A stretch of DNA of 64,000 nucleotides, taken from contig NZ_JBGCBY010000035.1 in the NCBI RefSeq assembly GCF_041262165.1, positions 24,247-88,246 of the forward strand. Reading direction: 5' to 3'. The notes beneath the pieces were generated by a model. The model did no database searches and was not told where the DNA came from. It worked only from the letters and a program-made list of their open reading frames with translations. The DNA is from Streptacidiphilus sp041262165. Its GTDB lineage: Bacteria; Actinomycetota; Actinomycetes; Streptomycetales; Streptomycetaceae. Shown here in pieces: positions 25,956 through 34,616 of the stretch; within the stretch, counting starts at the first letter, position 1, and each line of letters begins with the position of its first letter. The position numbers were made by a program, and so were the translations under genes.

Positions 25956-28312
25956 CCGAGCAGCTCATCGCACCGGAGGTCGGGCGCTCGCGCACCCGCA
26001 AGGAGGACGCACGGCTGGTCACCGGGCAGACCAACTGGACCGACAACATCACCCTCCCCGGCCTGCTGCACGTCGCGATCCTGCGCAGCCCGATGGCGCA
26101 CGCCCGGATCGACCGCATCGACGTCACCCCCTCACTCGCTCGCCCCGGCGTGATCGCGGCCTTCAGCGGCCGCGAGCTGGCGGCCGAACTCGGCTCCCTT
26201 CCGTGCGCCTGGCAGGTGACCGAGGACATGGTCCTGCCCGACCATCCGCCGCTGGCCGTGGACGAGGTCCGCTACGCGGGCGACCCGGTCGCGGTCGTCG
26301 TCGCCCGCGACCGCTACACGGCGGCGGACGCGCTGGAGGACATCTGGGTCGACTACACGCCGCTGCCCCCGGTCCTGGACCTGGAGGGCGCGCTGGCCGA
26401 GGGTTCCCCGCTGGTGCACTCCGGCAAGGGAACCAACCGCTGCTACACCTGGCCGCTGGCCTCCGGCGACTACGCGGCGGCCAGGGCCGCGGCCGACGTG
26501 GTGGTGCGCCGCCGGTACACGCAGCAGCGGCTCATCCCCAATGCGATGGAGCCCCGGGCGGTGGTGGCCGCTCCGGTCGCCTCCTCCGGTGAGTACACCC
26601 TCTACTCCGCGACCCAGATCCCGCACATCGTCCGGATCATGATGTCGCTGACGACCGGAATCCCGGAGCACAAGCTCCGCGTGGTCGCCCCGGATGTCGG
26701 CGGCGGCTTCGGGTCAAAACTGCAGGTGTACGGCGAGGAGGCGATCGCGCTGGGGCTGGCCCGGCGGCTCGGCCGCCCGGTGAAGTGGACCGAGTCCCGC
26801 TCCGAGGGCTACCTGGCCACGCACCACGGCCGCGGGCAGATCCAGGACATCGAGCTCGCCGCCACCCGCGACGGAAAGCTGCTCGGCCTGAAGGCCGACA
26901 TCCTCGCCGACATGGGCGCCTACCTGATGATCATCACTCCGGGCACTCCCTTGCTGGGCGCCTTCATGTACCCGGGGATCTACAAGATGGACGCCTACAG
27001 CTTCACCTGCACCGGCGTGTTCACCACGAAGACCCCCACCGACGCCTACCGGGGAGCCGGCCGCCCGGAGGCGACCTTCGCCATCGAGCGGACCATGGAC
27101 GAACTGGCCGCCGAACTCGGCACGGACCCGCTGGAACTGCGCCGCCGCAACTGGATCCAGCACGACGAGTTCCCCTACACCACGATCGCGGGACTCACCT
27201 ACGACAGCGGCAACTACGAGGCGGCCACCGACCGGGCGCTCGCCCTGTTCGGCTACGACGACCTCAGGGCCGAGCAGCGCGCCCGTCACGACAACGCCGA
27301 CCCGGTCCGCCTGGGTATCGGCATCTCCACCTACACCGAGATGTGCGGCCTCGCCCCCAGCCGGATCCTCGGCAGCCTCCGCTACGCCGCGGGCGGCTGG
27401 GAGGCGGCCTCGATCCGGATGCTGCCGACCGGCAAGGTCGAGGTGATCACCGGGACCAGCCCGCACGGGCAGGGCCACGTCACCTGCTGGAGCCAGATCG
27501 CCGCCGACGCGCTGGGCGTCCCCTTCGACGACGTCGAGGTGATGCACGGCGACACCCGGGTGGCTCCGCAGGGCATGGACACCTACGGATCCCGCTCGCT
27601 GGTCATCGGCGGCGTCGCGGTCCACCGGGCGGCGGAGAAGGTGGTGGCCAAGGCCCGCAGGGTGGCCGCTCACCTGCTGGAGGCGAGCGAGGACGACCTG
27701 GAGTTCTCCGGCGGGACCTTCACGGTGAAGGGATCGCCTGAGGCGCACAAGAGCATCCAGGAGATCGCCTTCGCCACCTTCGCCGGCCACGACCTGCCCG
27801 AAGGCATGGAACCGACCCTCAACGCCGAGCACCTGCTCGACCCGGACAACTTCTCCTATCCGCACGGCACCCACCTCTGCGCGGTCGAAGTCGACACCGA
27901 GACCGGCCGGGTCCGGATCCGCTCCTACGTCTGCGTCGACGACGTCGGCCGGGTGGTCAACCCGATGATCGTCGAAGGCCAGGTGCACGGCGGCGTGGCG
28001 CAGGGCATCGCCCAGGCGCTCTACGAGGAGGCGGTCTACGACGACGAGGGCAACCTGGTCTCCGGCACCATGGCCGACTACCTGGTCCCCGCCGCTCCGG
28101 ATCTGCCCGACCTCGTCACCGACCGCACCGAGACCCCCGCCACCTCCAACCCGCTCGGGGTCAAGGGCGTCGGCGAGGCCGGGACCATCGCCTCCACCCC
28201 CGCGGTGGTCAACGCCGTCATGGACGCGCTGCGTCCGCTGGGCGTCCGCGACATCCGCATGCCCTGCACCCCCGAGCGCGTCTGGCAGGCCGTCAAGGAG
28301 GCCACGAAATGA
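25952..28312 (+). CDS. coxL: Molybdenum hydroxylase large subunit, form II CoxL-like
   Basis: Catalytic subunit (786 residues) binding the molybdenum-cytosine-dinucleotide cofactor. 'GGGFGSKLQVYGEE' and the active-site loop 'AYRGAGRPE' (Ala365-Arg371) are visible, and the catalytic base is Glu742 in 'GVGEAG'. The loop is the form II type (AYRGAGR). True aerobic CO dehydrogenases (form I) carry AYRCSFR with the copper-binding cysteine, so CO is probably not the substrate; an aldehyde or N-heterocycle is possible. Coupled to coxS and coxM by four-base ATGA overlaps at both ends. Confidence 0.93.
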   Translation: MTEQLIAPEVGRSRTRKEDARLVTGQTNWTDNITLPGLLHVAILRSPMAHARIDRIDVTPSLARPGVIAAFSGRELAAELGSLPCAWQVTEDMVLPDHPPLAVDEVRYAGDPVAVVVARDRYTAADALEDIWVDYTPLPPVLDLEGALAEGSPLVHSGKGTNRCYTWPLASGDYAAARAAADVVVRRRYTQQRLIPNAMEPRAVVAAPVASSGEYTLYSATQIPHIVRIMMSLTTGIPEHKLRVVAPDVGGGFGSKLQVYGEEAIALGLARRLGRPVKWTESRSEGYLATHHGRGQIQDIELAATRDGKLLGLKADILADMGAYLMIITPGTPLLGAFMYPGIYKMDAYSFTCTGVFTTKTPTDAYRGAGRPEATFAIERTMDELAAELGTDPLELRRRNWIQHDEFPYTTIAGLTYDSGNYEAATDRALALFGYDDLRAEQRARHDNADPVRLGIGISTYTEMCGLAPSRILGSLRYAAGGWEAASIRMLPTGKVEVITGTSPHGQGHVTCWSQIAADALGVPFDDVEVMHGDTRVAPQGMDTYGSRSLVIGGVAVHRAAEKVVAKARRVAAHLLEASEDDLEFSGGTFTVKGSPEAHKSIQEIAFATFAGHDLPEGMEPTLNAEHLLDPDNFSYPHGTHLCAVEVDTETGRVRIRSYVCVDDVGRVVNPMIVEGQVHGGVAQGIAQALYEEAVYDDEGNLVSGTMADYLVPAAPDLPDLVTDRTETPATSNPLGVKGVGEAGTIASTPAVVNAVMDALRPLGVRDIRMPCTPERVWQAVKEATK

Positions 28313-29166
28313 TCCCCGCGGCATTCGACTACGCCCGGCCGGAGACGGTCGACGAAGCCGTCCGCACCCTGGCGGACGCGGGGGAGGAGGCCAAGGTGCT
28401 GGCGGGCGGCCAGAGCCTGCTGCCGATCCTGCGGCTGCGCCTCGCCTTCCCAGACCTGCTGGTCGACGTCGGCCGGATCGCGGAACTGCGCGGCGTGCGC
28501 CGGGACGGCGACCACCTGGCCATCGGCGCGATGACCACCCATCACGACGTCATCCACGACCCGCAGGTGCGCGCCCACGTCGGTCTGCTCGCCGCCGCGA
28601 CGGCGACGGTGGCCGACCCGTCGGTGCGTCACCTGGGTACCCTCGGTGGCTCGCTGGCCCACGCCGACCCGGCCGGCGACCTGCCGGCGGTGTGCCTCGC
28701 CCTGGACGCGGAGCTGGTCGCGATCGGCCCGCAGGGGCGGCGCATCATCCCGGCCCGAGAGTTCTTCACCGACTACCTGCAGACCTCGCTGCGCCCGGAC
28801 GAGCTGCTGACCGAGATCCGGGTCCCGGTGCTCGACGGCTGGGGGTTCCACTACGAGAAGTTCAACCGGGTCTCCCAGGCCTGGGCCGTGGTCGGCGTGG
28901 CCGCGCTGGTCCGCCGCACCGACGGCCGGATCGCCGAAGCCAGGGTCGGCCTGGTGAACATGGGACCGACGCCGAAGCGCGCCCATCTCACCGAGACCGC
29001 GCTCGCCGGGGCGGACGCCGCCTCCGAGGCGGTGGCCCGTGCCGCCGCGCTCGCAGCCGAGGGCACCCGGCCCAGCAACGACCTCTCCGGATCGGTCGAG
29101 TACCGCGAGCACCTCGCCCGGGTACTCACCCGGCGCGCCGTGCTGGCCGCCGCCGGGATGGCGTGA
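28309..29166 (+). CDS. coxM: Molybdenum hydroxylase FAD subunit (CoxM-like)
   Basis: FAD-binding electron-acceptor subunit of 285 residues. The two pyrophosphate-binding motifs are 'LAGGQSLLP' (near residue 32) and 'TLGGSLAHADPAGD' (near residue 107), as in CO dehydrogenase medium subunits. The ATG overlaps the coxL stop by four bases. It completes the S-L-M heterotrimer. Confidence 0.93.
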   Translation: MIPAAFDYARPETVDEAVRTLADAGEEAKVLAGGQSLLPILRLRLAFPDLLVDVGRIAELRGVRRDGDHLAIGAMTTHHDVIHDPQVRAHVGLLAAATATVADPSVRHLGTLGGSLAHADPAGDLPAVCLALDAELVAIGPQGRRIIPAREFFTDYLQTSLRPDELLTEIRVPVLDGWGFHYEKFNRVSQAWAVVGVAALVRRTDGRIAEARVGLVNMGPTPKRAHLTETALAGADAASEAVARAAALAAEGTRPSNDLSGSVEYREHLARVLTRRAVLAAAGMA

Positions 29167-29176
29167 AGGGCACGGC

Positions 29177-30094
29177 ATGGGCGCCGGCACCGAAGCGGCG
29201 GACGAGGTCGGGCGGCCGGACCGGCCGGAGGCGTTCCGGGACCGGCTGGCGGAGGTCGGCTACCTGGCCGACGACGGCCTCGCTCTCGCCTGCTTCCTCG
29301 CAGTCAGGCTGCACCGCCCGATCCTCTGCGAGGGCGACGCGGGCGCCGGAAAGACGTCGCTCGCGTCAGCTCTCGCCCAGGTCCTCGGTGCGCCCCTGAT
29401 CCGCCTGCAGTGCTACGAGGGCATCGACGCCGCCCAGGCCCTGTACGACTGGGACTTCCCGCGCCAGCTGCTGCACCTGCGCGTCGCCGAGGCCGGCGGC
29501 ATCGCCGACGCCGACCTGCTGGAGAACGAGCTCTACAGCACCCGGTTCCTGATCGCCCGTCCGCTGCTGCGCGCTCTGCAGACCCACCCGTCGGTGCTGC
29601 TGGTGGACGAGGTGGACCGGGCCGACGAGGAGTTCGAGGCGCTGCTGCTGGAGCTGCTCTCCGAGTACACGGTCACCATCCCCGAGCTGGGCACCCTGCA
29701 CGGGCAGGAGCCGCCCGTCGTGGTGCTCACCTCCAACCGGACCCGTGAGGTCCACGACGCGCTCAAGCGGCGCTGCCTCTACCACTGGTTCGACCACCCG
29801 GACTTCGAGCGCGAGCTCGCCATCGTCCGGCGTCGGCTGCCCCAGGTCACCGAACACCTCGCCGCGCAGGTCACCGTCCTGGTCCAGGCACTGCGCGGCC
29901 AGGACCTGCTCAAGCCGCCCGGCGTGGCCGAGACCCTCGACTGGGCCGAGGCCCTGGGCGCGCTCGGTGCGACCGCGCTCGACGCCGAGCTGGCCAGGGC
30001 GACGCTCGGCTCCGTGGTCAAGTACCGCGAGGACCTCGAACAGGTCCGCGCCCTCGACCTGGACGCGATCCTCGCGGCCGCCCCGGGCGGATGA
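29177..30094 (+). CDS. coxD: MoxR/CoxD-type AAA+ ATPase
   Basis: AAA+ chaperone-like ATPase of 305 residues. Walker A 'GDAGAGKT' (53-60), Walker B 'VLLVDEVDRADEEF', sensor 'VVLTSNRTREVHDALKRRC' are intact. In Oligotropha, CoxD with CoxE matures the Mo/Cu centre of CO dehydrogenase. Here it serves a form II enzyme, so the role may be sulfuration or assembly of the Mo site. Start ATG 29177 with GAAGGG upstream; it ends with an ATGA overlap onto the VWA gene. Confidence 0.9.
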   Translation: MGAGTEAADEVGRPDRPEAFRDRLAEVGYLADDGLALACFLAVRLHRPILCEGDAGAGKTSLASALAQVLGAPLIRLQCYEGIDAAQALYDWDFPRQLLHLRVAEAGGIADADLLENELYSTRFLIARPLLRALQTHPSVLLVDEVDRADEEFEALLLELLSEYTVTIPELGTLHGQEPPVVVLTSNRTREVHDALKRRCLYHWFDHPDFERELAIVRRRLPQVTEHLAAQVTVLVQALRGQDLLKPPGVAETLDWAEALGALGATALDAELARATLGSVVKYREDLEQVRALDLDAILAAAPGG

Positions 30095-31299
30095 GAGCCA
30101 TGACCCCGCAGCCCGCCGTGCCCGCTACGCCCGCCGTGAGCGCCGTGGCCGCTGCGCGCCTCGTGGACGCGACCGCCGTACTCGTCGACTTCGCCCGCAC
30201 TCTGCGCGCGGGCGGAGTGGACGCCGGGCCCGACCGGGTCCAGGCCTTCCTCAGCGCCCTCGACCAGCTCGAACCCACGCAGCGCTCGGACGTCTACTGG
30301 GCCGGCCGGCTCACCCTCTGCGGAAGCCGAGACGACCTGGAGCGCTACGAGCGGGCCTTCGCCGCGTACTTCGGCGACCGACCCGCGCCCTCGACGCCGC
30401 GGACCGTCGCCGCACCCCGGCCGCGACCGGTGTTCGCAGCGGTCGCCGCGCAGCCCGGCGACAGCGGCCCGGTCGCCGACGGCACACCACCGGTCGCGGC
30501 GCTGGCGAGCTCCGCCGAGGTGCTGCGGCATCGTGACGTCGACGGCCTGACGGACGCCGAGCGGACGCAGCTGCGGAAGCTGCTCGCCGCGCTCGCGCTC
30601 GACGGCGAACCGCGCCGCACCTCGCGGCAGCACCCGGCACGGCGCGGCGGCGTCGACCCGCGCCGCACCGTGCGCGAGCTGCTGCGCCGTGGCGGCGAAC
30701 CGGCCCGGCTCCGCCACCGTGCCCGGGTCAGCAAGCCGCGCCGCGTCGTCCTGCTGCTGGACGTCAGCGGATCGATGGCGCCGTACGCCGACGCCCTGCT
30801 GCGCTTCGCGCACGCCGCCACACGTCGTGCGCGCGGCTCGCGGTCCGGTGGGACGCAGTACCGGACCGAGGTGTTCACCATCGGTACCCGGCTGACCCGG
30901 GTCACCCGCGAGCTGGCGCACCGTCAGCCGGACACGGCGATGGCGGCCGTCAGCGCTGCGGTGCCCGACTGGAGCGGTGGCACCCGGCTCGGCGAGATGC
31001 TCCGGGCCTTCCTGGACCGGTGGGGTCAGCGCGGAATGGCCCGCGGAGCCGTGGTGGTGCTGCTCTCCGACGGCTGGGAACGTGGCGACCCGGCGCTGCT
31101 CGCCGCGCAGATGCGCCGGCTGCACCGGCTGGCACACCGCGTGGTCTGGGCCAACCCGCGCAAGGGCCGCCCCGGGTACGCGCCGCTCGCGGCGGGCATG
31201 GCGGCAGCGCTCCCGAGTGTGGACGCGTTCGTCGAAGGGCACAGCCTGGGCGCACTGGAACACCTGGCGGCCGTGGTGAGAGGAGCAGGCGATGCGTGA
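30091..31299 (+). CDS. coxE: VWA-domain protein (CoxE-like)
   Basis: Partner of the CoxD ATPase, 402 residues. The C-terminal von Willebrand factor A domain contains the metal-adhesion motif DVSGSM (Asp224, Ser226, Ser228); the N-terminal half is Ala/Arg-rich with 'GVDAGPDRVQAFLSAL' typical of CoxE. MoxR-VWA pairs act together on a client protein, here presumably the hydroxylase. It overlaps coxD by four bases and the following XdhC-type gene by eight. Confidence 0.88.
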   Translation: MRAMTPQPAVPATPAVSAVAAARLVDATAVLVDFARTLRAGGVDAGPDRVQAFLSALDQLEPTQRSDVYWAGRLTLCGSRDDLERYERAFAAYFGDRPAPSTPRTVAAPRPRPVFAAVAAQPGDSGPVADGTPPVAALASSAEVLRHRDVDGLTDAERTQLRKLLAALALDGEPRRTSRQHPARRGGVDPRRTVRELLRRGGEPARLRHRARVSKPRRVVLLLDVSGSMAPYADALLRFAHAATRRARGSRSGGTQYRTEVFTIGTRLTRVTRELAHRQPDTAMAAVSAAVPDWSGGTRLGEMLRAFLDRWGQRGMARGAVVVLLSDGWERGDPALLAAQMRRLHRLAHRVVWANPRKGRPGYAPLAAGMAAALPSVDAFVEGHSLGALEHLAAVVRGAGDA

Positions 31300-32404
31300 G
31301 TTCCTTCCGGCGCTGCGGAGCTGGTACGAGTCCGGCGCGCGATTCGGGTTGGCCACGGTCGTCGGAGTGAGCCGAAGCGCGCCACGGGGGCCCGGCGCCG
31401 CGATGGCCGTGGGCCCGGACGACGTGGTCCTGGGCAGCGTCTCCGGCGGGTGCGTCGAGGGAGCGATCTTCGAGCTCGCCCAGGAGGTGGTCTCGACCGG
31501 CGCGGCCCGCCTGGAGACCTTCGGCTACACCGACGAGGACGCCATCGCGGTCGGCCTGCCCTGCGGCGGCGAGATCACCCTGCTGGTACGGGCCGTCGAC
31601 ACCGAGACCGATCCCACGTTCGGCGACGTCGCCAGGTCGGTCGCCGAACACCGTCCGGTGGCGCTGGCGACCGTTCTGGACGGCCCCGCACCGACCGGCG
31701 CCGCGCTCGCCGTCTGGCCGGACGCGGTCTCCGGCTCGCTCGGCGCGAGCGGTCTCGACGCGGCGGTCGTCGCGGACGCGCGCGGGGAGTTGGCCCAGGG
31801 CGCGACCGCGCAACGCCACTACGGACCGCACGGCGAGCGGCGGCAGGACGAGGTCACCGTGTTCCTGCAGTCCTTCGCCCCGCCGCCGCGGATGCTGGTC
31901 TTCGGCGCGATCGACTTCGCCGCGGCGGTGGCCGGGATCGGCGTGTTCCTCGGCTACCGGGTGACCGTGTGCGACGCCCGCGAGGTCTTCGCCACCCCTC
32001 GGCGCTTCCCGCCCGAGGCGGAGGTCGTCGTCGACTGGCCGCACCGCTACCTGAGCGGCACGGAGGTCGATCGGGACACTGTGATCTGCGTGCTCACCCA
32101 CGACCCCAAGTTCGACGTCCCGCTGATCGAGGTCGCGCTGGAGACGCCCGCCGCGTATATCGGCGTGATGGGCAGCCGGCGCACTCACGGCAACCGCCTC
32201 GCGCGGCTGCGCGAGGAAGGGGTGGACGAGCACGCGCTGGCACGGCTGCGCGCGCCCATCGGCCTCGACCTCGGCGCCCGCACCCCGGAGGAGGTGGCCG
32301 TGTCGATCGCGGCGGAGATCGTCGCACTGCGTTGGGGCGGCACCGGCGCCCCGCTCAGCGGGACGGCCGGGGCGGTCCACTCGCGGCAGCCGGTGCCGGA
32401 CTGA
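31292..32404 (+). CDS. XdhC/CoxF-family molybdenum cofactor maturation protein
   Basis: Binds and delivers the matured cofactor to the hydroxylase apoenzyme. The 370 residues show the N-terminal XdhC domain ('GVSRSAPRGPGAAMAV', 'GSVSGGCVEGAIFE', 'GLPCGGEI') and a C-terminal Rossmann-like part ('LVFGAIDFAAAVAGIGVFLG', 'YIGVMGSRRTHGNRLARL'). Cysteines in SGGCVEG and LPCGG are as in XdhC. It overlaps coxE by eight bases. Confidence 0.9.
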   Translation: MREFLPALRSWYESGARFGLATVVGVSRSAPRGPGAAMAVGPDDVVLGSVSGGCVEGAIFELAQEVVSTGAARLETFGYTDEDAIAVGLPCGGEITLLVRAVDTETDPTFGDVARSVAEHRPVALATVLDGPAPTGAALAVWPDAVSGSLGASGLDAAVVADARGELAQGATAQRHYGPHGERRQDEVTVFLQSFAPPPRMLVFGAIDFAAAVAGIGVFLGYRVTVCDAREVFATPRRFPPEAEVVVDWPHRYLSGTEVDRDTVICVLTHDPKFDVPLIEVALETPAAYIGVMGSRRTHGNRLARLREEGVDEHALARLRAPIGLDLGARTPEEVAVSIAAEIVALRWGGTGAPLSGTAGAVHSRQPVPD

Positions 32405-32419
32405 GTCCAGGAGGAGACC

Positions 32420-33121
32420 ATGCAGCTGCACCACGAGTTCACGGTTCCGGTGCCCGTCGACGACGTGTGGCCGGTGCTGCTCGACGTCGAAGGGATCGCC
32501 CCGTGCCTGCCGGGTGCGGCGGTGGAGGGCGTCGACGGCGACACGATCACCGGGTCGGTGAAGGTGAAGGTGGGCCCGATCACGGTCGCCTACCGAGGCA
32601 CGGCGGACATCCGCGAGCGCGACTCCGCAGCGCATCGGATCGTGCTGGTCGCCTCCGGCAAGGAGGTACGCGGTCAGGGCACGGCTCGTGCCGTCGTGAC
32701 CGCGACGCTCTCCGACCGCGACGGCGGCGCCGCCGTGGCGGTCGACACGGACCTGACGATCACCGGGCGCCCGGCCCAGTTCGGGCGCGGCGTCATGGCC
32801 GAGGTGGGCGAGCGCATCATCGACCAGTTCGCCGCGTGCCTGGCGAAGCGCATGCGCGCGGCCTCGGCCGCGCCGTCCGAGGCCCAGCCGTCCGAGGCCC
32901 AGCCGTCGGAGGCCCAGCCGTCAGAGTCTCGGACGTCGGAGTCTCGGACTGCCGAGCCCGAGTTCGCCGACTTCCAGCCGGTCGAGTTCCAGCCCGGCGA
33001 GTCCGAGCCGCTCGATCTCCTCCGTCTAGCCGGCGCGCCGGTCGCCAAGCGGGCGGCAGCCGCCCTCGCCGTCGCCGGTCTCGCCCTGCTCGCCTTCATC
33101 CTGATCCGCCGTCACCGTTGA
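32420..33121 (+). CDS. coxG: CoxG-like SRPBCC protein with repeat linker and C-terminal membrane anchor
   Basis: A 233-residue protein with a CoxG/SRPBCC domain (residues 1-145; 'VPVDDVWPVLLDVEGIAPCLPGA'), a linker of pentapeptide repeats PSEAQ x3 followed by SESRT-like units (residues 152-176), an acidic stretch, and a C-terminal helix 'AALAVAGLALLAFILI' followed by RRHR. CoxG is thought to help anchor CO dehydrogenase to the membrane, and the tail fits this. Last gene of the operon, 15 bases after the XdhC-type gene, with GGAGGAG as ribosome site. Confidence 0.88.
   Translation: MQLHHEFTVPVPVDDVWPVLLDVEGIAPCLPGAAVEGVDGDTITGSVKVKVGPITVAYRGTADIRERDSAAHRIVLVASGKEVRGQGTARAVVTATLSDRDGGAAVAVDTDLTITGRPAQFGRGVMAEVGERIIDQFAACLAKRMRAASAAPSEAQPSEAQPSEAQPSESRTSESRTAEPEFADFQPVEFQPGESEPLDLLRLAGAPVAKRAAAALAVAGLALLAFILIRRHR
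32873..32947 (+). repeat. Five 15-bp tandem repeats inside coxG
   Basis: Units CCGTCCGAGGCCCAG (twice), CCGTCGGAGGCCCAG, then CCGTCAGAGTCTCGG and ACGTCGGAGTCTCGG run in phase with the codons and encode the Ser/Glu-rich linker. In-frame length variation between strains would be harmless. Confidence 0.85.
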
Positions 33122-33128
33122 CTGCCGA

Positions 33129-33572
33129 TCAGCGCGAGCGCTGCCCCTTCGCGGAGGCCTTCGCCGAGGCCTTCGCGGTTCTGGCCTGGTCCGCGCGCAT
33201 CCCCCGGACCATCCAGACGACCGCCACAGCCATCACGACCAGCGTCCCCGCGCCCGCGGCGATGGCCTCGACGGCAGCGGCGACGGAGGTCACCATCGAC
33301 ACCAGGATCGGACCGGCCACGGCGAGCACGCCGATCAGGACGGCCGCGGCGAGCATGACCGGCACCATCGGCGCGACATAGCGGTGCAGCGGAGACTCCG
33401 GTACCGGGGCGTGGTGGACGTGCTGGTGCAGATGCAGCTCGGCCGCCTGCTCGCCGCAGGAGGCGCCCTGGGGGCGGTAGAGAGCGGCGGGGCTCTGGCC
33501 GCGCACCGCGGGCAGGTAGGGGTCCTCGGTGGGCCAGCCCGGCAGCGGCATGGGCGGGTAGTCCCTGGGCAT
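33129..33572 (-). CDS. Small two-helix membrane protein, unknown function
   Basis: A 147-residue protein with a proline-rich N-terminus, a histidine cluster ('HLHQHVHH', about residues 48-55), two hydrophobic helices ('VPVMLAAAVLIGVLAVAGPIL', 'GAGTLVVMAVAVVWMVRGM') and a basic Ala/Lys tail. GGAG eight bases before 33572 decides that ATG over the one at 33590. Convergent with coxG, seven bases between stops, but probably unrelated to it. The histidines could bind metal; this is only a guess. Confidence 0.75.
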   Translation of the reverse strand: MPRDYPPMPLPGWPTEDPYLPAVRGQSPAALYRPQGASCGEQAAELHLHQHVHHAPVPESPLHRYVAPMVPVMLAAAVLIGVLAVAGPILVSMVTSVAAAVEAIAAGAGTLVVMAVAVVWMVRGMRADQARTAKASAKASAKGQRSR

Positions 33573-33744
33573 GAGGGGTGCTCCGATCATCGGGGGGCTG
33601 GAGCAGGGCCGGAGCCCTTCCTCAGTCATAACCGCCCCGATGTCGGCACGGCCGATGGCGCGCCGCTTCGCCCGCCGCCGTCCTCCGTGTGCTCCACAGA
33701 TAATCGGTGGCGCCGCAGGGCGCAAGCTGGTTGGGTCCACAGGC

Positions 33745-34479
33745 ATGAGCGGACTCAATGACCCGGCGTTCTTCGGCGATCGATACGCGCACGAGTACGA
33801 CGAGCGGACCGTCCTCGACCCGGCTCCGGCCGTCGAGTTCCTGGCCGGTCTCGTCCCGGGCGGTGGAGCGGTCCTGGAGCTGGCCGTCGGCACCGGCCGG
33901 GTGGCGATTCCCCTCGCGGCGCGTGGCGTCGCCGTTGAGGGCATCGAGGGTTCGGCCGCGATGGTCGAGCGGATGCGCGCGAAGCCCGGCGGCTCGTCGA
34001 TCCCCACCGTCGTCGGTGACATGGCCGATGTGGGGGTGACCGGCCCGTTCCAGCTGGCCTACCTGGTGTTCAACACCCTGTTCAACCTGCCCAGCCAGGC
34101 GCGTCAGGTCGACTGCTTCCGCAACGTCGCGAAGGTCCTTGAGCCGGGCGGCGTGTTCGTCATCGAGTGCTTCATCCAGGACCTGACCGAGTTCGACCGG
34201 GGCCAGCGAGTCGCGACCCGTGCCCTGTCCGAGGACGCCGTGCACATGGAGTTCCTGTTGCACGACCCCGTCGAGCAGGCAGTCACCTATCAGCGGGTGA
34301 CGTTCGACGCCGAGGCCACCACGCTGCGGCCGCTGCGGTTGCGCTACTGCTGGCCCAGTGAGCTGGATCTGATGGCCCAGCTGGCCGGTATGCGGCTGCG
34401 GGAGCGCTACAACGACTGGGACCGCGGCCCGTTCACCAGGTCGAGCCGCAGTCATGTCTCGGTCTACGAGAAGATCTGA
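33745..34479 (+). CDS. SAM-dependent class I methyltransferase
   Basis: Rossmann-fold methyltransferase of 244 residues. Motif I 'VLELAVGTGRVAIPLA' binds SAM and 'GVFVIECFIQDLTEFDRGQR' covers the post-III region; 'EGIEGSAAMVERMR' supplies the acidic residue for the ribose. No target can be named. Monocistronic, convergent with the LacI-type gene. Confidence 0.85.
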   Translation: MSGLNDPAFFGDRYAHEYDERTVLDPAPAVEFLAGLVPGGGAVLELAVGTGRVAIPLAARGVAVEGIEGSAAMVERMRAKPGGSSIPTVVGDMADVGVTGPFQLAYLVFNTLFNLPSQARQVDCFRNVAKVLEPGGVFVIECFIQDLTEFDRGQRVATRALSEDAVHMEFLLHDPVEQAVTYQRVTFDAEATTLRPLRLRYCWPSELDLMAQLAGMRLRERYNDWDRGPFTRSSRSHVSVYEKI

Positions 34480-34616
34480 CACCAGCTGACGGCCACCGAG
34501 CCTTGGGGACCAGAGATGATCGAAGGTTTTGGCATTATCACCCAATGAATGCGCAGGCCCTACGGCGGACCTTTCGAGCCGTCAATCACCCGTGCAGGTT
34601 TCGTCTCTCGCGGGTT

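Noticed and set aside
26203..27741. Arg/Gly-rich alternative frames inside coxL
   Set aside because: They are out-of-frame shadows of a subunit with invariant molybdenum hydroxylase motifs.
25419..33121. Calling this operon an aerobic carbon monoxide dehydrogenase
   Set aside because: The CoxL active-site loop is AYRGAGR (form II), without the copper-binding Cys of AYRCSFR; CO as substrate is not supported.
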